A stretch of 64,000 nt of DNA from Cutibacterium porci (GTDB taxonomy: Bacteria > Actinomycetota > Actinomycetes > Propionibacteriales > Propionibacteriaceae). Shown here piece after piece: positions 46,132 to 54,001 of the stretch. Within the stretch, counting starts at the first letter, position 1, and each line of letters opens with the position of its first letter. The DNA is taken from the NCBI RefSeq assembly GCF_009696315.1, contig NZ_VUMG01000001.1, positions 124,001 to 188,000 of the forward strand, read 5' to 3'. A program made the position numbers and the translations under genes. The notes under the pieces are model-generated. The model was given only the letters and a program-made list of their open reading frames with translations. It made no database searches and had not been told where the DNA came from.

Positions 46132-46799
46132 CCGCACTCGCGAATCCGTGCCGCTCGTCAGTGGAGGTGGGGACGGTTGACGTTCCGGACGCCGATTCCA
46201 TCGAATGCGTCCTCACCCACCACTGTCACACGCCTCGTGATCGTGGCGGGCACCCCACCTCCGTGTCGGGACGCTATCTCCTGCAACAGGCAGCGGAGCT
46301 TCTGCACGGCACGCAGATCGGGGAGCGCCCGATGACCGACTCGTCACGACGCTGGTACTGGCCTGGGACCCCCTGGCACGGTTCGGTGTCTCACATTCCC
46401 GGATGGAGCCTGTCCGGTCTGATCACCGACGGGCACATCGGCGTCGACGTCCAGGACGCCCGGGAGCGACCCGGCGCACTCGACTTCATCGCTGACCTGG
46501 TCAGGCTGCCGCGGCGGGCGTCCATTCTCGAGTTCGCCGAGTGCGAGGCACTCGTAAAGGCATCCCGTCTGACCAAGGAGACCTTCGGTCACGTGAGGCT
46601 GCCACAGTGGCGACCCGGATGGCGTCACGTCGTCGACGAGTTCTGGGTCTGGAGCACTGAAGTCACAGGCGTCGGCGCGGTGGCCGTCACCTCCGACCGG
46701 CCCCGAAAGATCCGATGGTGGCGCTGCTACGCCGAAACGCATGGCCAGCTCAGCGCACCGGAACCCCTCAATGGCTTCAACACTGGAGACATCTCATGA
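46128..46799 (+). CDS. 4'-phosphopantetheinyl transferase
   Basis: A 223-residue Sfp-type enzyme that would activate ACP1 and ACP2 by adding the phosphopantetheine arm. It has HGSVSHIPGW, the metal-binding GVDVQDARER (D107) and a variant of the (W/F)xxKE(A/S)xxK motif, FAECEALVKA, in which the first lysine is replaced. The fit is moderate but the order and spacing are right. It overlaps both neighbours by four bases. Confidence 0.75.
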   Translation: MTALANPCRSSVEVGTVDVPDADSIECVLTHHCHTPRDRGGHPTSVSGRYLLQQAAELLHGTQIGERPMTDSSRRWYWPGTPWHGSVSHIPGWSLSGLITDGHIGVDVQDARERPGALDFIADLVRLPRRASILEFAECEALVKASRLTKETFGHVRLPQWRPGWRHVVDEFWVWSTEVTGVGAVAVTSDRPRKIRWWRCYAETHGQLSAPEPLNGFNTGDIS

Positions 46800-47926
46800 C
46801 CTGTTACTCAAGGCGGATCTCGGGAATCGAACGAGGCTACCTCCACATTGCCACCCGAGGACCCCACCCCACCATCCACACCGTCATCGATTTCGACGGA
46901 ACCGTCCCCGCCGAGACCTGGCATCACGCGTCTGGGGTCGCTACCGCTGCCAACCCGGGGATGGCGGTCGTCAGGAGATCACGACGCTGGGCCCACAATT
47001 CACACCCGTGCCCGGTCGTGTTCCACGAATGGGTCGACGATCCCAACGACGTCAAGGAATTCCACGACGACATCAACCTGGTCACGGGTCCTGTGACAAC
47101 GGTGCACGTCTTCCAGGACGAGGACCGCACCAGAGTCGTCCTGGCGGCCAGCCACGCTGTGACGGACGGTCGAGGGATGGAGCGTTTCCTCGTCGACCTG
47201 TTGGCAGCCGTGGACGGTCGTGAACCGGTCGGCAGCCCGGACGTCGAGACCGATGTCGAAGCGGCACGGTCCCTCGGTGCCAGTTCAAGACCCCAACCCA
47301 ATGTGACCCGCCGGGATCCGGTTCGCTCCCCGTTGGGGGGAAAGGACAACCACCGGCACTGGACATCCCGAGCCTGGCCTTCGGCGCCCGGTGCGATGAG
47401 CGCCCGGATCGGCGCGGCGGTGGCCCGAATGATCGATCACCCGGTGATGGTCATCATCCCCGTCGACCTGCGGAGACATCTGCCGCACCTGAGGTCAACG
47501 GCGAACCTGAGTGCGCAGCTGCCATTGACGATCCAGCCCGGTCAGCCGTGGAAGAGCATCCACGGTCACCTCTTGATGGCTCTGGCACGCAAGCACGACC
47601 TCGCCATGATCAGCGAGGACTTCCGCCAGAACAACCCGTTCACGACCACCTTGGTCGGGAGCCAGACCGACGGACTCGACGGGAATTTCCCGTGCGCGGC
47701 CATCATCTCCGACCACGGAAAGCTCGACATCTCCAGGTTCCGGACGTCCACCCTGACACCCGTGGCCATGCACAGCCTTCCGATGCTCGTTCCCTACTCG
47801 GGCATGTTCATCAGCAGCTCCACGGTAAACGACGCCACAACCGTCACCATCGCCCACCGTCTCGACGACGACCCCCAGATCATCGACACCTTCTTCGACC
47901 TCATCAACGACCAGATGGCGGACTGA
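46796..47926 (+). CDS. Condensation-domain-like acyltransferase
   Basis: A 376-residue stand-alone protein of the NRPS condensation/PapA acyltransferase superfamily, with the catalytic motif HxxxDG as HAVTDG at residues 120-125 and a late DLRRHLPHLRSTANLSAQLP region. There is no adenylation module in the cluster apart from the AMP ligase. It could transfer the acyl chain from a carrier protein to an amine or hydroxyl, for example diaminopropionate. It competes with the GNAT protein as the joining enzyme. ATG at 46796 overlaps the transferase stop. Confidence 0.78.
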   Translation: MTCYSRRISGIERGYLHIATRGPHPTIHTVIDFDGTVPAETWHHASGVATAANPGMAVVRRSRRWAHNSHPCPVVFHEWVDDPNDVKEFHDDINLVTGPVTTVHVFQDEDRTRVVLAASHAVTDGRGMERFLVDLLAAVDGREPVGSPDVETDVEAARSLGASSRPQPNVTRRDPVRSPLGGKDNHRHWTSRAWPSAPGAMSARIGAAVARMIDHPVMVIIPVDLRRHLPHLRSTANLSAQLPLTIQPGQPWKSIHGHLLMALARKHDLAMISEDFRQNNPFTTTLVGSQTDGLDGNFPCAAIISDHGKLDISRFRTSTLTPVAMHSLPMLVPYSGMFISSSTVNDATTVTIAHRLDDDPQIIDTFFDLINDQMAD

Positions 47927-47960
47927 CGCCTCCACGACCCACTCCCCAGGAGATCAACCC

Positions 47961-49403
47961 ATGACCACCCAAGACGTCCTGGCTCCCACATCCATCACCA
48001 CTCATCCACCCACAGCTAAGTCCGATGCACCGCCGCGCAACACCGTGAGCTCGATGGTGGTCGCAATGATCGCCACCCTCATGGTCATGCTCGACACGAC
48101 GGTCGTCAACGTCTCACTCCACGCAACCACAGCCCGATTCGGAAGCATGAGCAATGTGCAGTGGGTTCTCACGAGCTACCTGCTGGCCTTGTGCGCCACC
48201 ATGACGGCATCTGCCTGGATCATCGATCGCATTGGCCCGCGACGCACCTTCATCACCTCGATGACCGCGTTCCTCATCGGATCCGTGATGTGTGCACTCA
48301 GCCCGTCAGTGTGGACACTGGTGACGGCGCGGGCTATCTCGGGAGCGGCTGCCGGAATCATCATCCCGACATCCTCCGTTCTGCTCATTCGTGGGGTGCC
48401 ACGCGAGAGCCTCGGAAAGGTCCAGTCACTCAACGGCAGCGTCCAGCTCATCGCTCCACTCATCGGACCAACTGTCGGCGGCCTCCTCGTCGACCGATGC
48501 GGTGGCTGGCCCGCGATCTACTGGGCGAACGTACCGATTGCTGCTGTTCTCCTCGTCGTAGCCCTACGCATTGATCCGGATGAGGCCCACATCGGACACC
48601 GCAAGCTCGACGTCCTCGGCCTGTTGTCGGGAAGCGCTGCCATCGTCCTGACAGTGTTGGGGGTCTCGCGCATGGGAACCACGTCGCGCAACATGACCGC
48701 CTTCACGACCATCGCCCTGCTGGCCATCGTCTCCTGGGCGATCTTCCTCCTCCACATCCGCCGTGCCACTGAACCACTGCTTGACGTCTCGCTGTACCGA
48801 AATCCGGTGTATTCATGGTCGAGTTTCAACGTTGCGGTTCTGGGATTCGGTCTCTACGCGCCCATGGTCGTCATGCCTCTGTATCTGGAGGCGACGCGTC
48901 ACCTCGACACCGTTCGAACCGGTCTCGTCATGTCAGTGTCAGGCATCGGCGTCATTGTCGCCGGCGTTCTGTGCACCACGCTCATGAAGAAGATCGGCGG
49001 GGGATTCACCATGGCCCTCGGCATCACTCTCAGTCTCGTGGCAACCCTGCCTCTGGTGTGGCTGACTGGCACCACCTCCTACCTGCTGTTGGCGGGATGC
49101 CTGGCAGTGCGAGGGGCTGGAATCAGCCTGACGATCGTTCCGGCTATGACGAGGGCATTCGAGTCAATATCCCGGACTGCCATGGCCGATGCCTCCGCAC
49201 AGTTGAACCTTCTCCAACGGATTGGTGGCACCATCGCCACCGCGGTAATCATCGCCGTCATTCATCACCAGGCAATGCTGGTGCGTGGTCTCAGTCCCGC
49301 GGTGTTCTCTTATGCGAACATCTGGATCCTCGGCGCCACGTCCGTGACGTTGATCCCCGCGTTCGCCCTGGCCCGTGCGGAACGCAGGTGCTCTGAGCTG
49401 TGA
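47961..49403 (+). CDS. MFS exporter, DHA2 (14-segment) family
   Basis: A 480-residue major facilitator drug/proton antiporter of the EmrB/QacA type. The first segment carries MVMLDTTVVNVSLHA, the motif typical of DHA2, and motif A-like IDRIGPRRTFI follows after segment 2. About 14 hydrophobic segments fit the length. Start ATG behind AGGAGA. It probably exports the cluster product, together with or in place of the ABC exporter. Confidence 0.92.
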   Translation: MTTQDVLAPTSITTHPPTAKSDAPPRNTVSSMVVAMIATLMVMLDTTVVNVSLHATTARFGSMSNVQWVLTSYLLALCATMTASAWIIDRIGPRRTFITSMTAFLIGSVMCALSPSVWTLVTARAISGAAAGIIIPTSSVLLIRGVPRESLGKVQSLNGSVQLIAPLIGPTVGGLLVDRCGGWPAIYWANVPIAAVLLVVALRIDPDEAHIGHRKLDVLGLLSGSAAIVLTVLGVSRMGTTSRNMTAFTTIALLAIVSWAIFLLHIRRATEPLLDVSLYRNPVYSWSSFNVAVLGFGLYAPMVVMPLYLEATRHLDTVRTGLVMSVSGIGVIVAGVLCTTLMKKIGGGFTMALGITLSLVATLPLVWLTGTTSYLLLAGCLAVRGAGISLTIVPAMTRAFESISRTAMADASAQLNLLQRIGGTIATAVIIAVIHHQAMLVRGLSPAVFSYANIWILGATSVTLIPAFALARAERRCSEL

Positions 49404-49486
49404 TGTGAACTGTTTCGACTTCTGCGGTACCCCGTATGCTCTATCCGGCGCTGACTGAAGCGTCCGAGCACTCGAAGAGGCCTGCC

Positions 49487-51934
49487 ATGAAGTCCCACAT
49501 CCCGTTCACCTTGGCCAGTCCGACATGGTACGACGTCCCTTGGGCACCGCATTCCCCCTGCCTCACCGGAGACATCTCGGTGATGCCGGCAGACGCGCCC
49601 GGGTGGACGTCGACCGTTGACGGACCGTGGCAGATCCACCTCCCACCCCAGCCACCAGGAATGACGTACGGGTGGAAGGTCCATGTAGCAGCCACCCCGC
49701 AGGATCTGGAATCCGTTGGCTCCATCGTGGCGCGATGGTGCGTCCACAAGGACACTGCCTTCAAGGTCCTACGCACACGGCGGCTGGTCCATGCCAGCCA
49801 GCTCAAGTACGCAGATCGGGTCCAAAGTGGCAAGGTGTGCACCTGCTATCCCGCCCCGGAGCTCCTCGAGGAGTTCTGCGTCGGCCTGGCCGACCTTCTT
49901 CGTGACGTCGACTCGCCATCCATTCACGGGGAGTTGCGAGTCGGCTCCTCTCCGGTGTGGTTGCGTCACGGCAGCTTCCAGGAAGCATGGGCGCTCTCAC
50001 CGACGGGTGCACCCACCCCGGTCCTGCCGGGCACGACAATTCCCGATCGCAGGGGAACAACGAATGATCGAGCTCACGACACACCGTGGATCCAACAGCT
50101 TCGCAGGACCAACCCGACCAGCACGGTTCTTCCCATCCATGACGTCACACTCCTCCACCGTTCAAATGCAGGAGGGGTGTATCGGGCGCTGTGGCAGGAC
50201 GACCGTCCTGTCGTAATCAAGGAGGCCCGACACCTCTGCGGGTTAGACGCCGACGGCATCGACGCACCAGCCCGGCTACGTCACGAATTCCAGGTGTTGC
50301 AACGTCTTGCCCCACACCGCGTCGCCCCGCAGCCCATCGATCTTTTGGAAACACCGGAGGGTACCTTCCTCGTGATGGGGTTCCTCGAGGGCATGACCCT
50401 CTACCAGGAAATGGCTCGCTTCCACCCTCTTTCGGGACACGGTTCCAGCCGAATGTCGCATGCCGAGTTCTCCCGTTGGCGTCAAGACACAATGGAAAGT
50501 CTCAAAGATCTGATCCAGATTCTGTCTGAATGTGGAATTGTTCACGGAGACCTTCATCCAGCGAACTTGATCCACGTCGGAAATGATCTCTTCGCAACTG
50601 ACTTCGAGTCCTCGTCCATTGATGGGGTGAGTGTCTCGACCGGATTGACCGCACTCCCCTTCAGATCCGACAAGGATGCCTGCGATCTGGAGGCCGTCGC
50701 ACACATTCACGCCCTCCTGCTGGACCCGACGTCAGGTCCTGTGCTCACCCGACGCCCAGAACTTCGATCCTTCGTCACCCGCGCGGCCCTTGAGGACATC
50801 ACGATGACCGCTCCTCCGGCTCCCGACATGATGCCGCATCTCGAACACCTGTGCACCGAACTGGCCGACGGGATCCGAGCCTCGGCCACACCGTCGAGAA
50901 CGGATCGCCTCTTCCCCTCCGACCCATACCTGTTCCAGCATCCAGGAGCTGAGCTCGGTCTCATGCACGGGGCTGCAGGAGTACTGGCTGCCTTGTCGGC
51001 CACGGGTCATGAAATCGACCCGGATCATGTCTCCTGGCTCACCAATCGCCTGTCGTCACAGCCAATCCTCCTGCCTGGACTGGCCGACGGGGTCGAGGGC
51101 ATCGCGCTGGGGCTGTCCATGTGCGGCGAAGGGGACCTTTCCGCGCAACTCCTTGACCGTACCGGCGTCCTTGATTCCTCATCGCAGACACCGATCGACC
51201 CCTCGCTGGGAACTGGTCTGGCGGGCCGGGCTGCTGCCCTCCAGACGTTGTCGCGACGACTCTCGTCGGATCGCCTCGCCCAAGCTGCATCGACACTTTG
51301 GGAAAGACTTGCCACCGTGATTCGCGACGCCGACGGGCCCTTGCCGAACGGCCTGTTCACCGGATGGGAAGGCGTGGGTCTGGCCGTGCTGTCTTCGCCG
51401 CTGCCCGATCGCCACCACCTCGCGAATATTGCACTGGAGTTGGCGCTGTCCACGACCGTCACGATCGACGGTGCACTCATCTCCGAAGCTGGAGGCGTTC
51501 AGTGGCCGTATCTTGGCCAAGGACCAATCGCATGCGGACCCCTGGCAGAGGCACTCGGAGACGCGGGCACCGTTGCTTCCGTGGCCCGGACCTGTCGTTC
51601 TCCGTTGACCGAGTCGTCCGGGCTCCTCCTGGGACGTTCAGGACTACTCGTCGTGCTTCGCCAACTCATCGGCGACGACAACGCCGCTGTGCAGCGCCAC
51701 ATGATGCGCCTTGCGTGGTCGATCACAGGCGACGGCACCACCAGCCACATGTTGGGACTCCACGGCTTGCGTTTTTCCTCCGACGTCGCGACGGGGTCTG
51801 CCGGTGCCCTGCTTACTCTCAGCGACCACCCATGGAAGAACATCGCGAAAATTCTCGGAATTCTTGGTGACAGGTGTCATGAGGACTTGATGACGATCGG
51901 ATCTGTTGCAACCCCATGGGCTCCGGAAGACTAA
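49487..51934 (+). CDS. Class III lanthipeptide synthetase (LanKC)
   Basis: About 815 residues in the three-domain LanKC order. The N-terminal lyase region has HASQLKYADRVQSGKVCTCY, akin to the SGKF-x-YP stretch of LanKC/RamC proteins. The kinase domain (about 220-440) has the ATP lysine in VVIKEARHL, the catalytic loop HGDLHPANL and DFE in place of DFG. The C-terminal cyclase-like domain (from about 480) lacks the Cys-His-Cys zinc ligands, which separates class III from class IV. It would phosphorylate, eliminate and cyclise the Ser and Cys residues of the peptide encoded 63 bases downstream. I choose the ATG at 49487 with AAGAGG upstream over the ATG at 49436. Confidence 0.9.
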   Translation: MKSHIPFTLASPTWYDVPWAPHSPCLTGDISVMPADAPGWTSTVDGPWQIHLPPQPPGMTYGWKVHVAATPQDLESVGSIVARWCVHKDTAFKVLRTRRLVHASQLKYADRVQSGKVCTCYPAPELLEEFCVGLADLLRDVDSPSIHGELRVGSSPVWLRHGSFQEAWALSPTGAPTPVLPGTTIPDRRGTTNDRAHDTPWIQQLRRTNPTSTVLPIHDVTLLHRSNAGGVYRALWQDDRPVVIKEARHLCGLDADGIDAPARLRHEFQVLQRLAPHRVAPQPIDLLETPEGTFLVMGFLEGMTLYQEMARFHPLSGHGSSRMSHAEFSRWRQDTMESLKDLIQILSECGIVHGDLHPANLIHVGNDLFATDFESSSIDGVSVSTGLTALPFRSDKDACDLEAVAHIHALLLDPTSGPVLTRRPELRSFVTRAALEDITMTAPPAPDMMPHLEHLCTELADGIRASATPSRTDRLFPSDPYLFQHPGAELGLMHGAAGVLAALSATGHEIDPDHVSWLTNRLSSQPILLPGLADGVEGIALGLSMCGEGDLSAQLLDRTGVLDSSSQTPIDPSLGTGLAGRAAALQTLSRRLSSDRLAQAASTLWERLATVIRDADGPLPNGLFTGWEGVGLAVLSSPLPDRHHLANIALELALSTTVTIDGALISEAGGVQWPYLGQGPIACGPLAEALGDAGTVASVARTCRSPLTESSGLLLGRSGLLVVLRQLIGDDNAAVQRHMMRLAWSITGDGTTSHMLGLHGLRFSSDVATGSAGALLTLSDHPWKNIAKILGILGDRCHEDLMTIGSVATPWAPED

Positions 51935-51997
51935 GAGACGTCCACAGAAAAGACATCCCTGATGGATGCCATCGACAATGCGACGCAAGGAGTTTTC

Positions 51998-52102
51998 GTG
52001 TCGATTGAAAGCATGCAATCCTTGGAAATGGATGACGTTTCCTCGTCCGATCTGGCCGGCTTCCCGTGCTCTGTCCTGTCCATCGGTGCTTGGTGCACGT
52101 GA
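51998..52102 (+). CDS. Lanthipeptide precursor peptide, class III, short core
   Basis: A 34-codon gene starting with GTG, with AAGGAG five bases before the start. The first half, SIESMQSLEMDD, matches the class III leader motif (ILELQxLE type) needed for LanKC binding; DVSSSDLAG follows. The end is FPCSVLSIGAWCT, containing Ser25-x2-Ser28-x4-Cys33, a labionin pattern. The predicted core is only about 10 residues, as in lipolanthines, whose N-terminus is acylated. It lies between LanKC and the sensor kinase in a different frame from the kinase. An ATG at 51962 would extend the leader by 12 residues but has no ribosome binding site. Confidence 0.88.
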   Translation: MSIESMQSLEMDDVSSSDLAGFPCSVLSIGAWCT

Positions 52103-52160
52103 TTTAACATTCCCTGATCCGTATCTGGCGATCCGGGAACCTACCTACTACGCTGTCCCC

Positions 52161-53351
52161 GTGTCACGGACGCGATCCCTCTTCAACGGCTCCGGACGTC
52201 TGCTCATCGGCTCCGGAGTCATTGTCTTTCTCCTCCTCGCCGTGGTGGTGTTGACCATGGTCACCCCGAAGAGTCCGGACTTTTCGGTGTTCGACCGCGT
52301 ACTCGGTATCGCAGCAGGGGTTGTCCAAGCAGTTGGGTTCATGTGGGTTCAGGCCAGGGTGGTCCGCCATGGTGGCCAGGCGCACAGCGCGCGGTTGGCC
52401 TTGGGCACCGGTGGATACTGCTTCGGTTGGGGGATCGTCGTCCTCGGTGTCATCAGTCTATGGTTTATGCACTCATGGGCACTGTTCGGCACCTCGATCA
52501 CTCTTGCCCTACTACTTGTTCCCGGCGGATGGGGCCAAGTGGCTACACTCGTGGTTCTCCTCCTCGGACTCGCGGACATGTTCCTGGTCCATCCATCCGC
52601 CACTTCAATTGCTTTGCTTCTGCTCATCACCATCGCGGTGACGATCAACCTGTACGCCCTCACCCGACTCGCCAGCACCCTCATCGAGGTTCGTTCCTCC
52701 CAGGAGGAAATCGCCCGCCTCCGCATCGACGCCGAACGTCACCGCATCTCCCGTGACCTTCACGACATCATCGGCCGAACCCTCGTCGCAACATCCATGC
52801 GCCAGCAGGCCGCCCTCCACCTCGTCGACCGCGACCCCGTACGCGCCAAGGAACAGCTCAACGCCGCACACGACGCCATCACGGACGGGCAGAAACAGCT
52901 GCGCTCCATCATCCAGGCGGAGATGAACACCAGCCTTCCCGACGAGATCACCGACGCCCGGTCCCTCTGTGATCGTCTGCGCATCCGGTTCGATCTGACC
53001 GACGAGGGGCACCCACCCGAGCCATTCGACTCCGCCGCAGCCCAGGTGCTGCGGGAGGCCATCACCAATATGCTCAAACACAGCACAGCAAACGCCTGCC
53101 AGGTGACGATCACGCCGACCGACATGAGCATCACGAACAATGGTTGTTCCGCACTACGGTCATCCGACGGTGGCCATGGCACCGGCATCGCCCATCTTCG
53201 CTCCCAGATTGAAGATCTGGGAGGATCCCTTGTGGCATCCCACCCATCGCGAAGTACATTTCAGCTCAGGTGCACCTTTCCTGCCCCACAATCGTCGAAT
53301 ATCCGACCCTCGAACCTCCAATCCTCGAATATCGCCACTGTGACAGGGTGA
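52161..53351 (+). CDS. Sensor histidine kinase (NarL-partner type)
   Basis: A 396-residue kinase with five hydrophobic segments in the first 170 residues and almost no external loop, so it may sense a membrane-associated signal. The HisKA_3 phosphoacceptor is His201 in RISRDLHDIIGRTL, and the ATPase domain has LREAITNMLKHS and GHGTGIAHLRSQIEDLGG. I choose GTG at 52161: TACGCT at 52149-52154 lies six bases before it, fitting a leaderless transcript, and a longer frame from 51966 would overlap the precursor gene and encode a non-kinase-like start. The C-terminus ends in a repeated SN(I/L)xx tail. Confidence 0.87.
   Translation: MSRTRSLFNGSGRLLIGSGVIVFLLLAVVVLTMVTPKSPDFSVFDRVLGIAAGVVQAVGFMWVQARVVRHGGQAHSARLALGTGGYCFGWGIVVLGVISLWFMHSWALFGTSITLALLLVPGGWGQVATLVVLLLGLADMFLVHPSATSIALLLLITIAVTINLYALTRLASTLIEVRSSQEEIARLRIDAERHRISRDLHDIIGRTLVATSMRQQAALHLVDRDPVRAKEQLNAAHDAITDGQKQLRSIIQAEMNTSLPDEITDARSLCDRLRIRFDLTDEGHPPEPFDSAAAQVLREAITNMLKHSTANACQVTITPTDMSITNNGCSALRSSDGGHGTGIAHLRSQIEDLGGSLVASHPSRSTFQLRCTFPAPQSSNIRPSNLQSSNIATVTG
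53295..53339 (+). repeat. Three 15-bp tandem repeats at the kinase 3' end
   Basis: Three 15-base units begin TCGAAT, TCGAAC and TCGAAT at 53295, 53310 and 53325 and encode the five-residue repeat SN(I/L)xx at the end of the histidine kinase. The array stops 18 bases before the response-regulator start. It is in frame, so a change in copy number would lengthen or shorten the tail without a frameshift. Confidence 0.75.
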
Positions 53352-53356
53352 AGCCA

Positions 53357-53965
53357 ATGACCACACGAATTCTCATAGCCGAGGACATCGAACTGGTGGC
53401 AGAGGCCTTCCAGGCGCTGCTGTCGATCGAGCCTGAGTTCGAAGTCGTCGGACGGGTCAGCCGTGGCGACGAACTCGTGACCTGCGCGACCCGTCTCATG
53501 CCCGATCTCATCCTCGCCGACATCGACATGCCGGGGGCCACCGGCATTGAGGCGACGAAGACGTTGCGCAGCATGGGGTACAAGGGCCACATCATCCTGC
53601 TGACGGCCTTGCCCGGGAGCGGCCACCTGCACGCCGCCCTGGCGGCCGGGGCTGACGGTTATCTCCTCAAGGCAATGACCGGGGCATCCCTCATGAACGC
53701 GATACGAGCGGTCCAGAACGGCCATACCGCCATCGACCCCGACATCGCCGCCACGGCGATGCGGAAGGGACCGTCACCCCTCACCCAGCGCGAGACCGAG
53801 ATCCTCAAGATGGTCGCCGCCGGCTTCTCAACAGCACAGATCGCCGACCAGATGTACCTCAGCAAGGGAACCGTCCGGAACTACCTGTCGATGGTGATGT
53901 CGAAGCTCGAAGTCGACTCCCGCACCGCGGCGGTGACCAAGGCGCAGCACGAAGGGTGGCTCTGA
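53357..53965 (+). CDS. Response regulator (NarL/LuxR family)
   Basis: A 202-residue two-component regulator. The receiver domain has the phosphoacceptor Asp55 in LILADIDMPGATG, threonine in ILLTALPG and Lys105 in GYLLKAMTG. The LuxR-type helix-turn-helix occupies residues about 144-190 (LTQRETEILKMVAAGFSTAQ). The start at 53357 follows the kinase stop by five bases. It most likely regulates the biosynthetic cluster, of which it is the last gene; the palindrome at 28187 is a candidate target. Confidence 0.93.
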   Translation: MTTRILIAEDIELVAEAFQALLSIEPEFEVVGRVSRGDELVTCATRLMPDLILADIDMPGATGIEATKTLRSMGYKGHIILLTALPGSGHLHAALAAGADGYLLKAMTGASLMNAIRAVQNGHTAIDPDIAATAMRKGPSPLTQRETEILKMVAAGFSTAQIADQMYLSKGTVRNYLSMVMSKLEVDSRTAAVTKAQHEGWL

Positions 53966-54001
53966 TCGTTTCTCACACCTGAACCCTCGGCGACGAGCAG
54001 G

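Noticed and set aside
51966-52160. Longer N-terminus for the histidine kinase from 51966
   Set aside because: The extra 65 residues are not membrane-like or conserved and would overlap the precursor peptide gene in another frame. The GTG at 52161 directly precedes the first membrane segment.
28095-54001. Integrated mobile island with attachment sites
   Set aside because: The cluster is inserted cleanly between mscS and a glycerate kinase gene, but I saw no integrase, transposase, tRNA gene or flanking direct repeat. Transfer remains possible but is not supported here.
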